NCBI GenBank assembly: GCA_038363925.1
Contig: JAQQWL010000010.1
Location: 992,001 to 1,056,000 of the forward strand
Origin: Apiospora phragmitis
Taxonomy: Eukaryota; Ascomycota; Sordariomycetes; Amphisphaeriales; Apiosporaceae
Direction: 5' to 3'
Length of the DNA: 64,000 nucleotides
Position numbers and translations under genes: made by a program
Notes under the pieces: generated by a model
Database searches by the model: none
What the model saw: only the letters and a program-made list of their open reading frames with translations
Told to the model about the DNA's origin: nothing
Shown: positions 1-9,925 of the stretch, one piece after another
How positions within the stretch are numbered: the first letter of the stretch is position 1
Layout of the letters: every line of letters begins with the position of its first letter

Positions 1-462
1 CTGCCGATGCCGCACGGCGGTATGCTGTACTGCGACCCGATGCGCGACGTGCTGGTGGTGCTGGGCGACTCGGACCTGCCGCGGCTGCGGCAGCTGTTCG
101 CCGAGGTCGAGGACCAGGACCCGCGCGGGTTACGGCACCTAGCCCTCAGCGTCGCCCCCTGGGCGCATGACTACGCGGGCCCGACGCTGCGCATCTGGCA
201 GCGCGCCCTGTTCCACAAGCTTGATCGTTTGACGCTCGTGCTCTACCGCGGGTGCGACCCCCCGGCCGGCTTCCACCGCGGCACCTGCCGCCTCGACGGC
301 TTCGAGGGCAAGTCCGACCACCGCCACATGCAGTACCTCGTCCTCGTCGACCGCTTCAAGCAGTACCACGGCCGGGGCGACTCGTGGATGATGGTGGGCA
401 AGACGCAGATACGGATCGAGGAGTTGGTGTTCATGGCCGAGGATGGTTCGAGGCTGGACTGA
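1..462 (+). CDS. Hypothetical protein, 2EXR-like C-terminal part (5' partial)
   Basis: The reading frame is open from the left window edge and stops at 462, so the N-terminus lies outside the window. The visible 153 residues contain a segment (GGMLYCDPMRDVLVVLG) resembling the phrase in fungal 2EXR-domain proteins where a residue pattern around D-x-x-x-D-x-L follows the first motif. It continues with a leucine-rich stretch and ends in an acidic tail (FMAEDGSRLD). These proteins are abundant in filamentous ascomycetes and have no established activity. No signal peptide or membrane segment is visible. The frame is GC-rich at third codon positions, as expected for a real gene in this arm. The family assignment rests on one motif only. 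Confidence 0.5.
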   Translation: MPMPHGGMLYCDPMRDVLVVLGDSDLPRLRQLFAEVEDQDPRGLRHLALSVAPWAHDYAGPTLRIWQRALFHKLDRLTLVLYRGCDPPAGFHRGTCRLDGFEGKSDHRHMQYLVLVDRFKQYHGRGDSWMMVGKTQIRIEELVFMAEDGSRLD

Positions 463-753
463 CTGGTCATTTTTTGTCTTTTCTAATGATAGTACGGTTT
501 ATTTAATTACTGGGGGGAATAGCGAATTGATGATTCATGATATCCAAACCCCTTCAAGCTTTGTTGACCTCGACAGTGGGTCATTCTTTCGGTTTACATT
601 TGACGCCAGCATCATGCTATGATTGTCCACATACGTTTCCTGCCGTCCATTGGCTCAAGCATCCTCGCGTAATGGAATGTCCCCATCATTCCCTAATCAT
701 ACTGATACTTTTCCTGCGCTAATTCACTTCTTGTTTGTTTCCATTCGCAGCAG

Positions 754-1658
754 CTAGGCCGTCAAACTCGCCCACCACCGCAGGCCGACAGAGACGCCCA
801 CCCCTGCCGCAGATGCAGTAGTGAAGAGCATGACATCGGCGGGATTCGACAGAGAGACTGTCGCCGTACACCCAACCACAACAATCACAACGCCGGCTAC
901 CACCAGACCCGTAGCCAAAACATTCGCCCGGATCTTTATCAGCATCAGAGTCAGGAGAAACAAAGCGACAATCACCGCCAGGCTCATCCGTTTCCTGAGT
1001 CCACTACGCCTCTGGAAAAAACTCGCGGGACCCCGCGACGACGGGCTCGACATCCTGCTCCCACGGCCCCCGGACCATGATGGGGCTGCCGTTCGGGTCG
1101 ACGCACCGCCCCCCGAGAACTGTCTCTAACACGTGGTGGTCTACGAGCCGCTTTCCCGTGATGAGGAATGGGTCTCTTGCGTGGCTGCTCCGCTTTTCCA
1201 TGTATTCGTCGTCTTGCAGCGCCTTCACTGAAGACAAAGACTTCAACGCGTTCAAGTCAGTTGGTATGAAGCTTGAAGGCTCGTAGGAGGAAGGGGCGAG
1301 AAAGAAATTATATACCATATTGGTCCAGGTCCGCCTCCCAGCCATCCGCTTCTTTGCCGTCGCATTGGATCTCGGCGGCGTGCTCGGCAAGTTTCCACTG
1401 CAACTTCCGCAGCCGTAGCCTCTGCATCTCCGTAATTCTAACCCGGAAGCTGTGTTCCTCATCTGATCTCTTGAGGTTGTCTGGGACTCTCGGCGGCGAG
1501 TAGCAGAACAGTTTCTCCAAGAGTCCACGCAACATTACAGGCCAGTCCGCGGGGATATCCCATATGGTAAAGGCCTGTTTCTTGATGGGCTCGATGAGCA
1601 TCATGCGGTGATGCCTTGCCGCAAATGAGAGTTCCTCGCTTCCTGAGGTGTCTGACAT
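754..1658 (-). CDS. DUF6594-like membrane protein with one frameshift
   Basis: Exon 1 (1658-1316) gives a basic, Leu/Arg-rich N-terminus (MQRLRLRKLQWKLAEHAAEI) of the kind that opens DUF6594 proteins. An 88-nt intron (1315-1228; GTATAT donor, ACTGAC branch, CAG acceptor) joins it in frame to VKALQDDEYMEKRSSHARDP, matching the 'DxALxxDxxL' region of the family. The C-terminus has two or three hydrophobic helices (RMSLAVIVALFLLTLMLI, then ATGLVVAGVVIVVVGC) and a final small-residue stretch like the family's AYAAVLVVFVG end. The frame slips by +1 near 1016-1021, a run of six A on the + strand. An extra or missing base there fits better than an intron, because no branch point or short GT-AG pair is seen. 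Function is unknown; a membrane role is inferred. Confidence 0.6.
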
Positions 1659-2373
1659 GATTTCGTCTAATCCCGGTACCGTTGCCCAGGTAGAATGTGA
1701 GTTATTTGACTTGATGAGGTTGGGATTCGAAATAGATTCCAGCCTGATTTGTTGAGAGTCATTTGACAGGAAATAAATGGGCGGTGGCGGGTGGCCACTG
1801 GGTTAATGACTTGTCGTCGTGGCTGGATAGCTATTGCCCAATGATATGCACAGGAACATTTTTTTCGCGGTGATACTGACGCCGTAGATGTACCATAATG
1901 TGTATGTTAGCTTATCAATACATTCACCCTTGGAGGGTGGCGTAAATATGAGATTACCATAAGTTCTTGTTAAACATAAGATACGCCATGTGGCGGCAGT
2001 GCAGTCGACGCCTGGGATTCACGGCAGCCTGTTACTGTTCCGAGTCAGTGTAACCAAATTGCTTTTTTTCAACGACAAGGGTAGATTGGCTTCTGCTCTT
2101 CGGAGCTGTGAAACCTTTTCATAGGCAAGAGAACTGATAATAGAAATATCAGACATCATCGATGTACGTCTTGAACTGCCAGTGCAACCTCAGCGCTGAT
2201 GTATCAGGGGACGTTGGCTAATCTTCATTAGCTGGCGGCATTTGAATGCGAGCTCCATATTCAGCGCCTGTTTCGAACATAAGATGCTTCAAGATACGCA
2301 ACTACCTAAGTGTCAAGATCCTCCCGCGGATCCTACCTTCGGACCCGACTACACGAACGTACCTCGCACTAAT
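1659..2373. other. Intergenic stretch
   Basis: About 0.7 kb between two minus-strand genes. It must hold the promoter of the DUF6594-like gene. No convincing ORF, repeat or RNA gene is visible. Confidence 0.5.
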
Positions 2374-3949
2374 TCACAAGGCGGCCTTGACTTCAAGTGA
2401 GAGCTTGCCGCAATTCTCGCCTTCGAACAGTTTCATCGAGGCGTTCTCGGCCTCTCCGATTCCCCCCTTAAGGATGGTGTTGAATATCTTGAGCTTCCCC
2501 TGCGCGACCCAATCAAACAGCTCGGCTCTCACCTGGGGCATCTCTTGAGCATGATCCAGTACGACGAACCCCTCCATTCGCATTCGTTTCTTCCCCACTT
2601 CAAGTATGTTTGTCACCCTATAGCGCTCTTCCAAGGGGGTGTTGTACTCGCTTACGCCACCGCAGATGACGAATCGACTCTTCTTGGCGGCTCGATTCAA
2701 GAGCGTCTCGAGGAGCTGCCCCCCGACATTGTCCCAATACACGTCCACTTCGGCGTGGCGGTCTCCAGGTCCTGAAGGAAGGTGGGGAACTTGTAGTTCA
2801 GGGCAAAGTCGAAGCCGACCTCGTTGCGGAGTCAGTCGCACTTTTGGTCCGAGCCGGTGATGCCGATCACTCGGGCGGCACCATACAACTTGGCCATCTG
2901 ACCGACTAGTGTGCCATTGCCATCGGCTGCGGTCGAAACCACGACCGTTTCGCCTGGCTTGACCTTTGCGATGTTCTTCATGCCACTGCAAGATCCACAG
3001 TCAGTGCTTCCTGAATCCAAGAGTCGGATAAAAGCAGGAAGGGAAGAGGTTTAAGCGTGGCTTACATGTACGCGGTTGGTCCAGGCCCATCTGTAATGAA
3101 TCGCACGTATCAGCAATTGCGAATGGGTTATCAGGTCAAAATTGCGCCGGAGAACTTACTGAGGGCAGCCATCAGAATATCCGTGAGCTTGCCTCCTTGG
3201 GGCACCAGAAATACGTCGACAGCAGCTTCAAGAACTATAGCCACCTCTGTCCATCCCGAGAACGAGTGCACAATGTCGCCTGGATTAGCCTTGGCCGATT
3301 TGCTTCCCAGGACACGCGAAACTGCTCCACCAACCACTGATAAAGAAAAGTGTCAGCATGAGGCGAGTGTAAGAGCATATGATATATAGACTGTGAAAAG
3401 CTATCTTTCTTTCACATACGACCATATCCTGCTGAATACTAGGGATCCCGTCCGCTCTCCCATATATAAGCAGCAGAGAGCCGAATTAGTACTAGGGTCG
3501 GTGACGACCTGGGAATCCTCGGTGTTGTATGTTTTTGTATTTTTGGCCTCCGGGGATAAGAGAAACGCATGGGACCTAAATAGTGCTGGGAGCTGACAGA
3601 GAAACCTGGGGACCTATACGTACTCTTTTGGCCAATGGCTACGGGAGGCATGTATGACTTCCGATCTGCAATAATAAAGTGTTAGTCTCAGATGTTCACT
3701 TATTTAATAATCCGATTTGTAAAAGACATCATGAGCAAGAAATGAAATCAAAGAACACTTTCCATTCAAGAGCCCTCGCATGGATGGATCGAGGGAGAGA
3801 TAAAGAGTCTCCACGAGAACCTCGCCATCCTTCAGATCATCAACCGTAGGCGCAGGCTCCGTCTTGCTCGCGAAGGTCTTTCCTGGGACTATGCCGTAGC
3901 TTGGTCTCTCGGCCAGATAGATGGTAACGTTTTGGCGCTGCTTGTCCAT
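2374..3949 (-). pseudogene. MDR-family NADP-dependent oxidoreductase (alkenal/one reductase type), disrupted
   Basis: The pieces give a colinear medium-chain reductase of the prostaglandin reductase/double-bond reductase group. The N-terminal lobe ends in LSLDPSMRGLLN (3949 onward), followed by DRKSYMPPVAIGQK, MVGGAVSRVLGS, then the Rossmann segment GETVVVSTAADGNGTLVGQ, GITGSDQKCD, VDVYWDNVGGQLLE and the family C-terminus. Members reduce activated C=C bonds with NADPH in the cytosol. Four lesions are visible. The intron-1 donor reads G/GAAAGTG instead of GT. One base is missing in the exon near 3080 (MGL..PTAYM). The conserved Trp after KCD is TGA near 2835. One base is missing before AEVDVYWDN near 2748. 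Other introns keep good splice sites, for example the exon join AAGA/TG that recreates Met. This is most likely a dead gene, although some indels may be sequence errors. Confidence 0.8.
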
Positions 3950-4594
3950 GGCTTCCTTGTGTTCAGTTCTGAACTGAATGAAAAAGATGTTCGAGTAGGA
4001 CTACTGTCGTGACGAGGAAGTTTTTCAAGAAAGGCTTGCTACCATCAATGCATTGAACAGGGACACGAATGTACAGGGCTCAGAAAGGGGATGGAATTAC
4101 GCTAGACCCCGCTTCAAGGTTGCGCTGTTGGCCGTTGGTACCGTTACTCCTTACAGCTCGGATGCATGTCTCGCTCATCGACAAACCAACAAAACTTTCC
4201 TGCATTGCGGGCAACCACGTCAATAACGTAGATGCATCAATAGTCCAGTTGGTCACCGAAAAGTGCCATTTCGAGACAGTCAATTTGTTAAATGGCATGA
4301 CAAGAGTGTACGCCAAGAATTAGGTTGGTTCAGAGGCAGCCGTGTTTAACCACGCAAGGTGTTGACTTCGGCTTCGATGCACCAAGGACCAACCGAGTAC
4401 ACCGATTTCAAAAAAAAAAAAAAAAAGAATTAATACTTTATATTTCATTGCAATGCAGTCTATTGGTCACTTACCCGCGAAAGCGTGTGAAACGGTGTCT
4501 GCCTGCCGCATCACCAAACTTGGAGGATTGAAACCCCCAAAACATATGTAAAGAAAGGATATCAAACATTTCTTCGAGAACGCGGGCTATCGAG
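3950..4594. other. Intergenic stretch with a 17-nt poly(A) tract
   Basis: An uninterrupted run of 17 A lies at 4410-4426. Short ORFs on both strands have no family features. Nothing else is recognised. Confidence 0.5.
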
Positions 4595-5841
4595 TTAAGT
4601 AAAGCTGAACCGTAAACCATTCTGCTCGCACGCTTCGGCCAGACCCATTAAATTCTTATCATACAGACCGGCGCTGTAGCATCTCTCCTTTGAAGCCCAG
4701 CGATCTTTTTCCGTCCACCTAATCTCCTCGAGGTGCGGGAAAGGACGGCAACAACGCGGGGAGATGATGGCACTACCATCCTCCAAGAACCTCACGAGAT
4801 CCGTCGACAATTGCAGCAGTATCCGCTCCGCGCGCACGCGATCCGCCCACCGCCATCCGTACGCCAGTCGGAGACTCCTGAGAGTTCTCGGTAAGATCAC
4901 CTCGAGGGGCGCGTCTTCGGGCGCTTCGGGTACGGGGTACCGTCCTGGAGGAGCCCAGGCCACAGCACGCCTAAATTGACGCTCAAATGCTGGAGCCTCG
5001 ACAGCTGGGCCAGGCAGGGTAACGGGAAAGGGCAACTAGGCCCCACGATGTCGAGCCGCAGCCGTTCGAGCGTGCCCTTGCAGGTTTGCAGGGCTTGCTC
5101 TACGGTTCGGGCCCTCGTCGCCTGGCGGAGCCATAGCTCCCTCAGTCCGGGACACGCGCGACAAAGGGGCAGGCGCTGCTGCTGCTGCTGCTGGTAGCCC
5201 CCGCTGTCGGCGGGATCGTCATTATCAAGCTGCCGGATCGACGCCGCCAAGTCGGTGAGCCATTCACGCTCTCTTGATATGCCCTCTACAAGATGCTGGC
5301 CGACAACGACCGACCGCAGGTTTGTCATAAGATAGAGGGCCGTCACGATGAGGACCGAGACCAGCACCCGACCCTGCCCGTCGGCGTCTGGGCTGTTGGC
5401 AATGACGTCCAGCACTCGACTAACGCCAGCATCATAACAGCTGGGACCATAGCCCGCTAAAGAGCACCTCATCTCGGCCCAGAGAGAATCGTCCATGCCC
5501 GACACCTTCTTGTTCCACTTTCTGGGAACCGAGGTGAACGAATGAGGCAGCGCTCTCAAGTCTTTCCGTTCCAGCAGTGTCCTCACCAGCAAGGCGAGGG
5601 ATCGGGTGGTGGAGACATGGATGTCTCGATAAAGCCGATGTTGCAGCGAGCTGTACGTGTTTCTGTTAAGGCAAATGAGCTCGAGAAAGCGGTTTTGTGA
5701 TTGAATAGCCGTGTGGCCAGGCGAAGTTCGCTGGTACTGGTACAGAACTTCGTCTACTATTATGTGAAGGACGTCGGCATTGAGGTCCGCGAATGTACTT
5801 ACAGCCGTGTTAATGTTTAAGGTCAGTATATCAAGCACCAT
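4595..5841 (-). CDS. F-box/leucine-rich-like hypothetical protein with a frameshift
   Basis: The first frame (5841 to about 4975) starts with a segment like a fungal F-box (FADLNADVLHIIVDEVLYQ, then LELICLNRNTYSSLQHRLYRDIHV). It continues with a leucine-rich region (CPGLRELWLRQATRA, LERLRLDIVG, LSRLQHLSVNLGV). At about 4960-4985 the frame changes by one base and continues as AWAPPGRYPVPEAPEDAPLEV and LPRTLRSLRLAYGWRW to the stop at 4595. The two halves share codon bias and fit one protein of about 415 residues; no intron of usable length separates them. A CTG microsatellite at about 5181-5198 encodes six glutamines. F-box proteins usually recruit substrates to SCF ubiquitin ligases; that role is inferred from the weak motif only. 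Confidence 0.55.
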
Positions 5842-6204
5842 TATATCAGGAAGTATAGAAGTGACATAAAAACAACTAAGTAAACCGCATACAATGCGCT
5901 TCTAATGAGTACAGCCTAGATATCATATCCGGCCCCACAAGGATGTGCGGGGTTTGCTGACTTCGCCTTCCATCCCGTTCCCGTGCTTACCTTGGCATTT
6001 GACTTGTCTGATACATGGACCTTTAAGGAAATGAGAAAGGAGCGAGGTATAGAGACAGATATCGAGCAGGGCCCACACTATGTTCCATCATGTTCCCAAA
6101 CGGTGCGGGCTTTGTGCGCTTGCTCCCCCTAGTAGCTCTGTATACGTAGGAATGTCTGTCTAGTCCGTACCAAGGCTGAGCTGGAGGGCTATCCCTGGTG
6201 CCGG
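5842..6204. other. Intergenic stretch
   Basis: A short region between two minus-strand genes, holding the 5' flank of the F-box-like gene and the 3' flank of the next gene. Nothing further is recognised. Confidence 0.5.
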
Positions 6205-6979
6205 TCAAAAGTAATAATTTTTGTACCAGTACTCTGTGGGGTCTGGGTAGTGGCCGTATTCGCAAGTCAAGATATGATCCGACCATAATACCAACCTCGA
6301 GCATCTCTCAAACCAGGCAGCATCTAAGTACCCGACTGCCATCTTCATCCAACCTCGAAACATTGGATCTGACCTGGTCGATGGAACCGGATTGGGATCC
6401 AGGATGAAGCTCTTAACGGACCGCGTGTCTAGCAACCAGAGTAATTCATCATGGCCCCAGCGTATTTGCTGTGGTTCAAGTTAGCGAAGATACGAGGGTA
6501 ATGCGCGCATGCCAACAGAAGATATGTCTTCTAGCTGCAGGTTTTACCCACCTGTTTCTCCTCAAAGTTGGCGCACACGCGCAACCGAGGCGGCTCGTCA
6601 GGAAGGGAGGCAAGCGAGCGCAGGGACTCCTCGTCCACCACCAGGCAGTCGCAAAACCGGGGGCTGATAGGGTACCGGGCGCGGGGGTCCTGTCCGACGC
6701 TGGCAACCTACTCGTCAGACTCAGGCGTGTAAACGGTACGCAGAACTTGGCCGCGGTCAGTAGGTCGAGGAGAGTTACCAGACAGAAATACAAAGAAGAG
6801 TTTCTACGCTTACTGGTATAACCCCAGGAGCCGCGAGCATATGCCCCTGGTGGATGTTTGCTCGTACTCTGATAAAGCCTAAACATGCGATTCATAGCAT
6901 CTTCATCTAGGTTCGGGTCGCGGGCAGTATTTATTGTGAGCTCATATGGAACATCCTCGAATGTTTCTTGGATAGACAT
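6205..6979 (-). pseudogene. Fungal-specific hypothetical protein interrupted by one stop codon
   Basis: The three-exon model is well supported by splice sites. Exon 1 (6979-6814) encodes MSIQETFEDVPYELTINT and ends in GSWGYT. Intron 1 is 6813-6746 (GTAAGC donor, CTACTGAC branch, AAG acceptor). Exon 2 (6745-6552) reads ILRTVYTPESDE, then a TAG, then VASVGQDPRARYPISPRF and CLVVDEESLRSLASLPDEPP. Intron 2 is 6551-6469 (GTGGGT, GCTAAC, CAG). Exon 3 (6468-6205) ends CEYGHYPDPTEYWYKNYYF. The phrase 'WGYTILRTVYTPESDE' resembles a family of uncharacterised fungal proteins of about 250 residues. The only visible defect is the TAG at 6708-6710, where a Leu, Gln or Trp codon would be expected. Function is unknown. 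Confidence 0.65.
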
Positions 6980-7534
6980 GATGATATGGAGGAGTGATGC
7001 CCGGAAGCTTAAGCAGGAAGACGAAGATGAAGAGGGAAAATGGAGCACATAGTCTCGACCCAGACTGCCATTTGCAAAAATACCTACCTCCTTCATATGA
7101 CAAACATTGGAGCACTGGACCCAGTGGAACCAGCACTGCCCCTGAGCCAGGCAGCCACGTGGTGGGGCCTCAAGGTGGACTGCGGTGGGCCACAGCCGGT
7201 ATCTACCTACCATATCTCCCAGTTCCTACGCATAAGAAACACCAAACGGTTGAAGAGGCATGGATATCGAGGGAGATGAGTCCTGGCTTTATATGGAAAC
7301 ATACCGTGGACCTGTGTGAAAACGTGCTATAATTCTGAGAGCTCAATAGTGTATTAATCGATCGGTTCCGCTTGCAGCGTCATGCCTATAGGATATCCAC
7401 TCCATCGTGTTCATCGGATGGAAGTTGCTTTCCTGGCGAGTTCGCTAAAGAGCAACCTAGACTGCTTGTAGAAGACCATTAGACAAATTTCATTCCGTGA
7501 AGAAGATCGCAGATACTCACACGCTAGTTATCGT
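6980..7534. other. Intergenic stretch
   Basis: About 0.55 kb, including the upstream region of the preceding minus-strand gene. Overlapping short ORFs on both strands lack codon bias or motifs. Nothing else is recognised. Confidence 0.4.
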
Positions 7535-8104
7535 TCATGCGGTCGCCTGGATAAGACCACCAGCAGCACCAGACGGGCCGAGACCACCATCCTCGTCGTC
7601 ATCGTCCTTGTGTTCAGGGCCCTTAGGTCCGTGGTCAGGAGGGAGGAAGGACTCGTAGGGCTCATCAACTTCTTCCATTTCCTCCTCCTGATCCTCTGCC
7701 TTAGCTCTGGGCATGATAACGCGGTTTGTGTTCTTGTCGATTTTGACCTACAGAGGGGTGAAATAAATCAAGACAAATCAGTAACTAGATCCAAAAGCTG
7801 CGCTTAGACGATGAGGGGGTGGGGGTTGGAATCAATAAAAGAGTAGTAGGTAAACTCACACCGCGGGCCTCACGAATGGCCTTGGATACACCACGGAAGC
7901 CATGTGTGCTATGCAAGTGGTTCAAGTAGTTCACCCAGCTGCCCCGGGGCACGCCATCACAAGGGCAGACCCAGGGATTTTCTGGGGTTTTCTTCGAATC
8001 CCGATGGCGAGCCAACTTCTCGTCGTGCTGATGCGTGATGTGGCTCTGGATGTGGCTCCGCTTGTTGGCGATGACGGCGCCGCAGATACGGCTGATACCG
8101 TGTT
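7535..8104 (-). CDS. Zinc-finger-like protein with an acidic tail (5' end unresolved)
   Basis: Two exons are clear. The upstream exon (8104-7860) reads HGISRICGAVIANKRSHIQ, SHITHQHDEKLARHRDSKK and WVCPCDGVPRGSWVNYL ending in HLHSTHGFRG. This pattern of Cys followed by closely spaced His twice suggests two degenerate C2H2-like fingers. An intron (7859-7748, GTGAGT donor, TAG acceptor) joins it to VKIDKNTNRVIMPRAKAEDQ, which runs into a strongly acidic tail (EEEMEEVDE, KDDDDEDGG) and stops at 7535. The upstream exon begins behind a plausible acceptor (CTATCAG), so at least one more 5' exon exists; a weak candidate ATG lies at 8309 but I could not connect it. A nucleic-acid-binding role is inferred only from the finger-like spacing. 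Confidence 0.55.
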
Positions 8105-8944
8105 CTGATAGTGATTTACATCAACCTCGGCGGTGAAATCTCATACTCGCAACCAGAGCGGCCCTCTTATTTGGTTTAGCAGTTGACCGCACAAAGATAG
8201 CCAGAAGCAATTGTATCTGACAGTTTCCCCATGACCTGGTCCCGATGTTGAAGTATAGTTGAGGGAGGTCGCCTTGCGAATACACTGTCAATTGAAATGG
8301 AATCGCCATTCCGTAGCAAGTCCAGATATCCTCTCATGATTTATTATACGAATTGACCGTACTATCCATTGACACAAAAGTTCTTTGCAATTATTCGAAT
8401 CCTCTCGTGGTGCATCTAAATCAGTTCAAGGAAGGAATCCATAGGGATCTGCCGACCTTCGTCCAGACTTTTTGCCCAATTTCTGATTCCTGTGAATAAT
8501 ACCCTCTCTTCTGGTACTCCTGTATACGTGTCATCAAGCTTCTGCCGTTGCAGTTCCAGCGCTTCAGTGCTAACTACCCGCACTCTGATCGCTGCGAGAA
8601 AGAAGCCAGATAAGATCGATCAAGTCTTGATGGTCCGAGGCATTTCAAGAACATGTCGTCGCATGGTGAAAGGGGCCTGGAGACTTAATTGCCCCACAGC
8701 CAGATAGCTAACGGCTGCCCCACCGAAAGCAAGCGCCAAGCTCTTCACCGCCTGCCTATTGAAAAGCCTTTCCCCAAAATAATTCCAATTGCCCATTTTC
8801 TGCGGAAGAAAAAAATAGTTCCATCCAGTGCAGCAACAGCTTCAGCTTTCAGTACAATTCCCCAGCTCCACGACACCGCCGACGCCGACGAACGCCTACC
8901 TTCTTCGCCATTTTCAAGAAAATACCCATACCTAACCGCCCAAG
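8105..8944. other. Divergent 5' flanks of the zinc-finger-like gene and NOP10
   Basis: The minus-strand gene on the left and NOP10 on the right are transcribed away from each other. This region therefore holds both promoters and probably the missing 5' exon of the left gene. Short ORFs here have no recognisable product. Confidence 0.45.
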
Positions 8945-9289
8945 ATGCATTTGATGTACACCCTCGCCCCCGATGGCAAGCGCATCTACACGCTGAAGAA
9001 GGTCCTGTCCGGCGAGGTCACCAAGTCGGCGCACCCGGCGCGCTTCTCCCCGACGACAAGTGGTCGCGCCAGCGCGTCACCCTCAAGAAGCGCTACGGCC
9101 TTCTGCTTCACCTCCAGGGTGGTACGTAGCAGTCTCTTTCTTCCTGCCCTCCCCCCGTTTGTTTTTATCTCCGGCTGAGTGTTGTAGCCCAAGTTCAAGA
9201 CGGTGGGAAAGCAAACAAGGGACTTGTTATTCTGGGTAAACGAAGAAGAAACGTGCCATGGCAGACAGAGGGAGATCGCTAACATATGA
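8945..9289 (+). CDS. NOP10: H/ACA snoRNP subunit NOP10, with a frame-shifted middle
   Basis: The start [20 protein letters not shown] and [15 protein letters not shown] match the NOP10 family closely. NOP10 is the roughly 60-residue subunit of box H/ACA pseudouridylation particles, where it contacts the pseudouridine synthase Cbf5/dyskerin; it acts in the nucleolus and in telomerase RNP. After FSP the expected [19 protein letters not shown] is encoded one frame over, implying one missing base in the C run near 9048-9052. The start frame resumes at about 9110 (TSRV), implying one extra base near 9106-9110. A canonical intron follows (9122-9187, GTACGT donor, TAG acceptor) and exon 2 opens with [10 protein letters not shown] in the start frame. 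Two compensating indels in an essential gene point to sequence error. The C-terminal extension is uncertain; without correction the second frame stops at 9129. Confidence 0.85.
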
Positions 9290-9925
9290 CTTTTAAAATT
9301 ATTTAGACAAGCCTGCGCAATAGAATACCCAAGACAAGACGGCACAAGACAAATGACCCAAATCGGCCACCCTCCAAGACGACTGAAAACTCTTCAGCGT
9401 AGGAATAAGCTGGGAACTGGACTGGACTGAGCTGGACGAAACTTTGTGCTGCATCTTCCAAGGAGCACCCGCACATGTCAATAAGAATCGAGCACTCTCC
9501 CAGGAGTAGCAACGACAGCCGCAAGAATTGGGGGTTTGGGATACGATGAAAATGGAAATGCTCTTACTACGTACATTCAAGAAGCAAGAAGACCGGATTG
9601 GCTCGTCTATTACTACGAAGCAGATATCACCTCGGGAAACGGAGTTCAAGGCGTGGAATATATTTGATTGGCATACCAGATTCAAGAAGATTGATTTCTT
9701 TCTGCTCTGAACAAGCTTGGGGCTTGGAGCCGAGGACTTTTGGCAATATCGGTGGATTATTCCCCCTTGCTTCACAGACACCGCTTGGCTTCTTGCGATT
9801 CTGCATGGTTCAGTGACAGGTATCGTAGCTCACGCGTTATTTGCACAGCAGAAGCAAGGTCGGATTTTATCCAGCAATTCCAAATTTTTGGTGGTATCAT
9901 TTATACGTAGTGTGTCATGTCATAT
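9290..9925. other. Intergenic region between convergent NOP10 and NOB1
   Basis: This holds the 3' ends of two convergent genes. A 160-codon open frame on the minus strand (9299-9781) is Ser/Cys-rich, has no codon bias and resembles no family, so it is treated as chance. Confidence 0.5.

Noticed and set aside
9299..9781. 160-codon minus-strand ORF between NOP10 and NOB1
   Set aside because: No motif, no codon bias, and it lies in the shared 3' region of two convergent genes.
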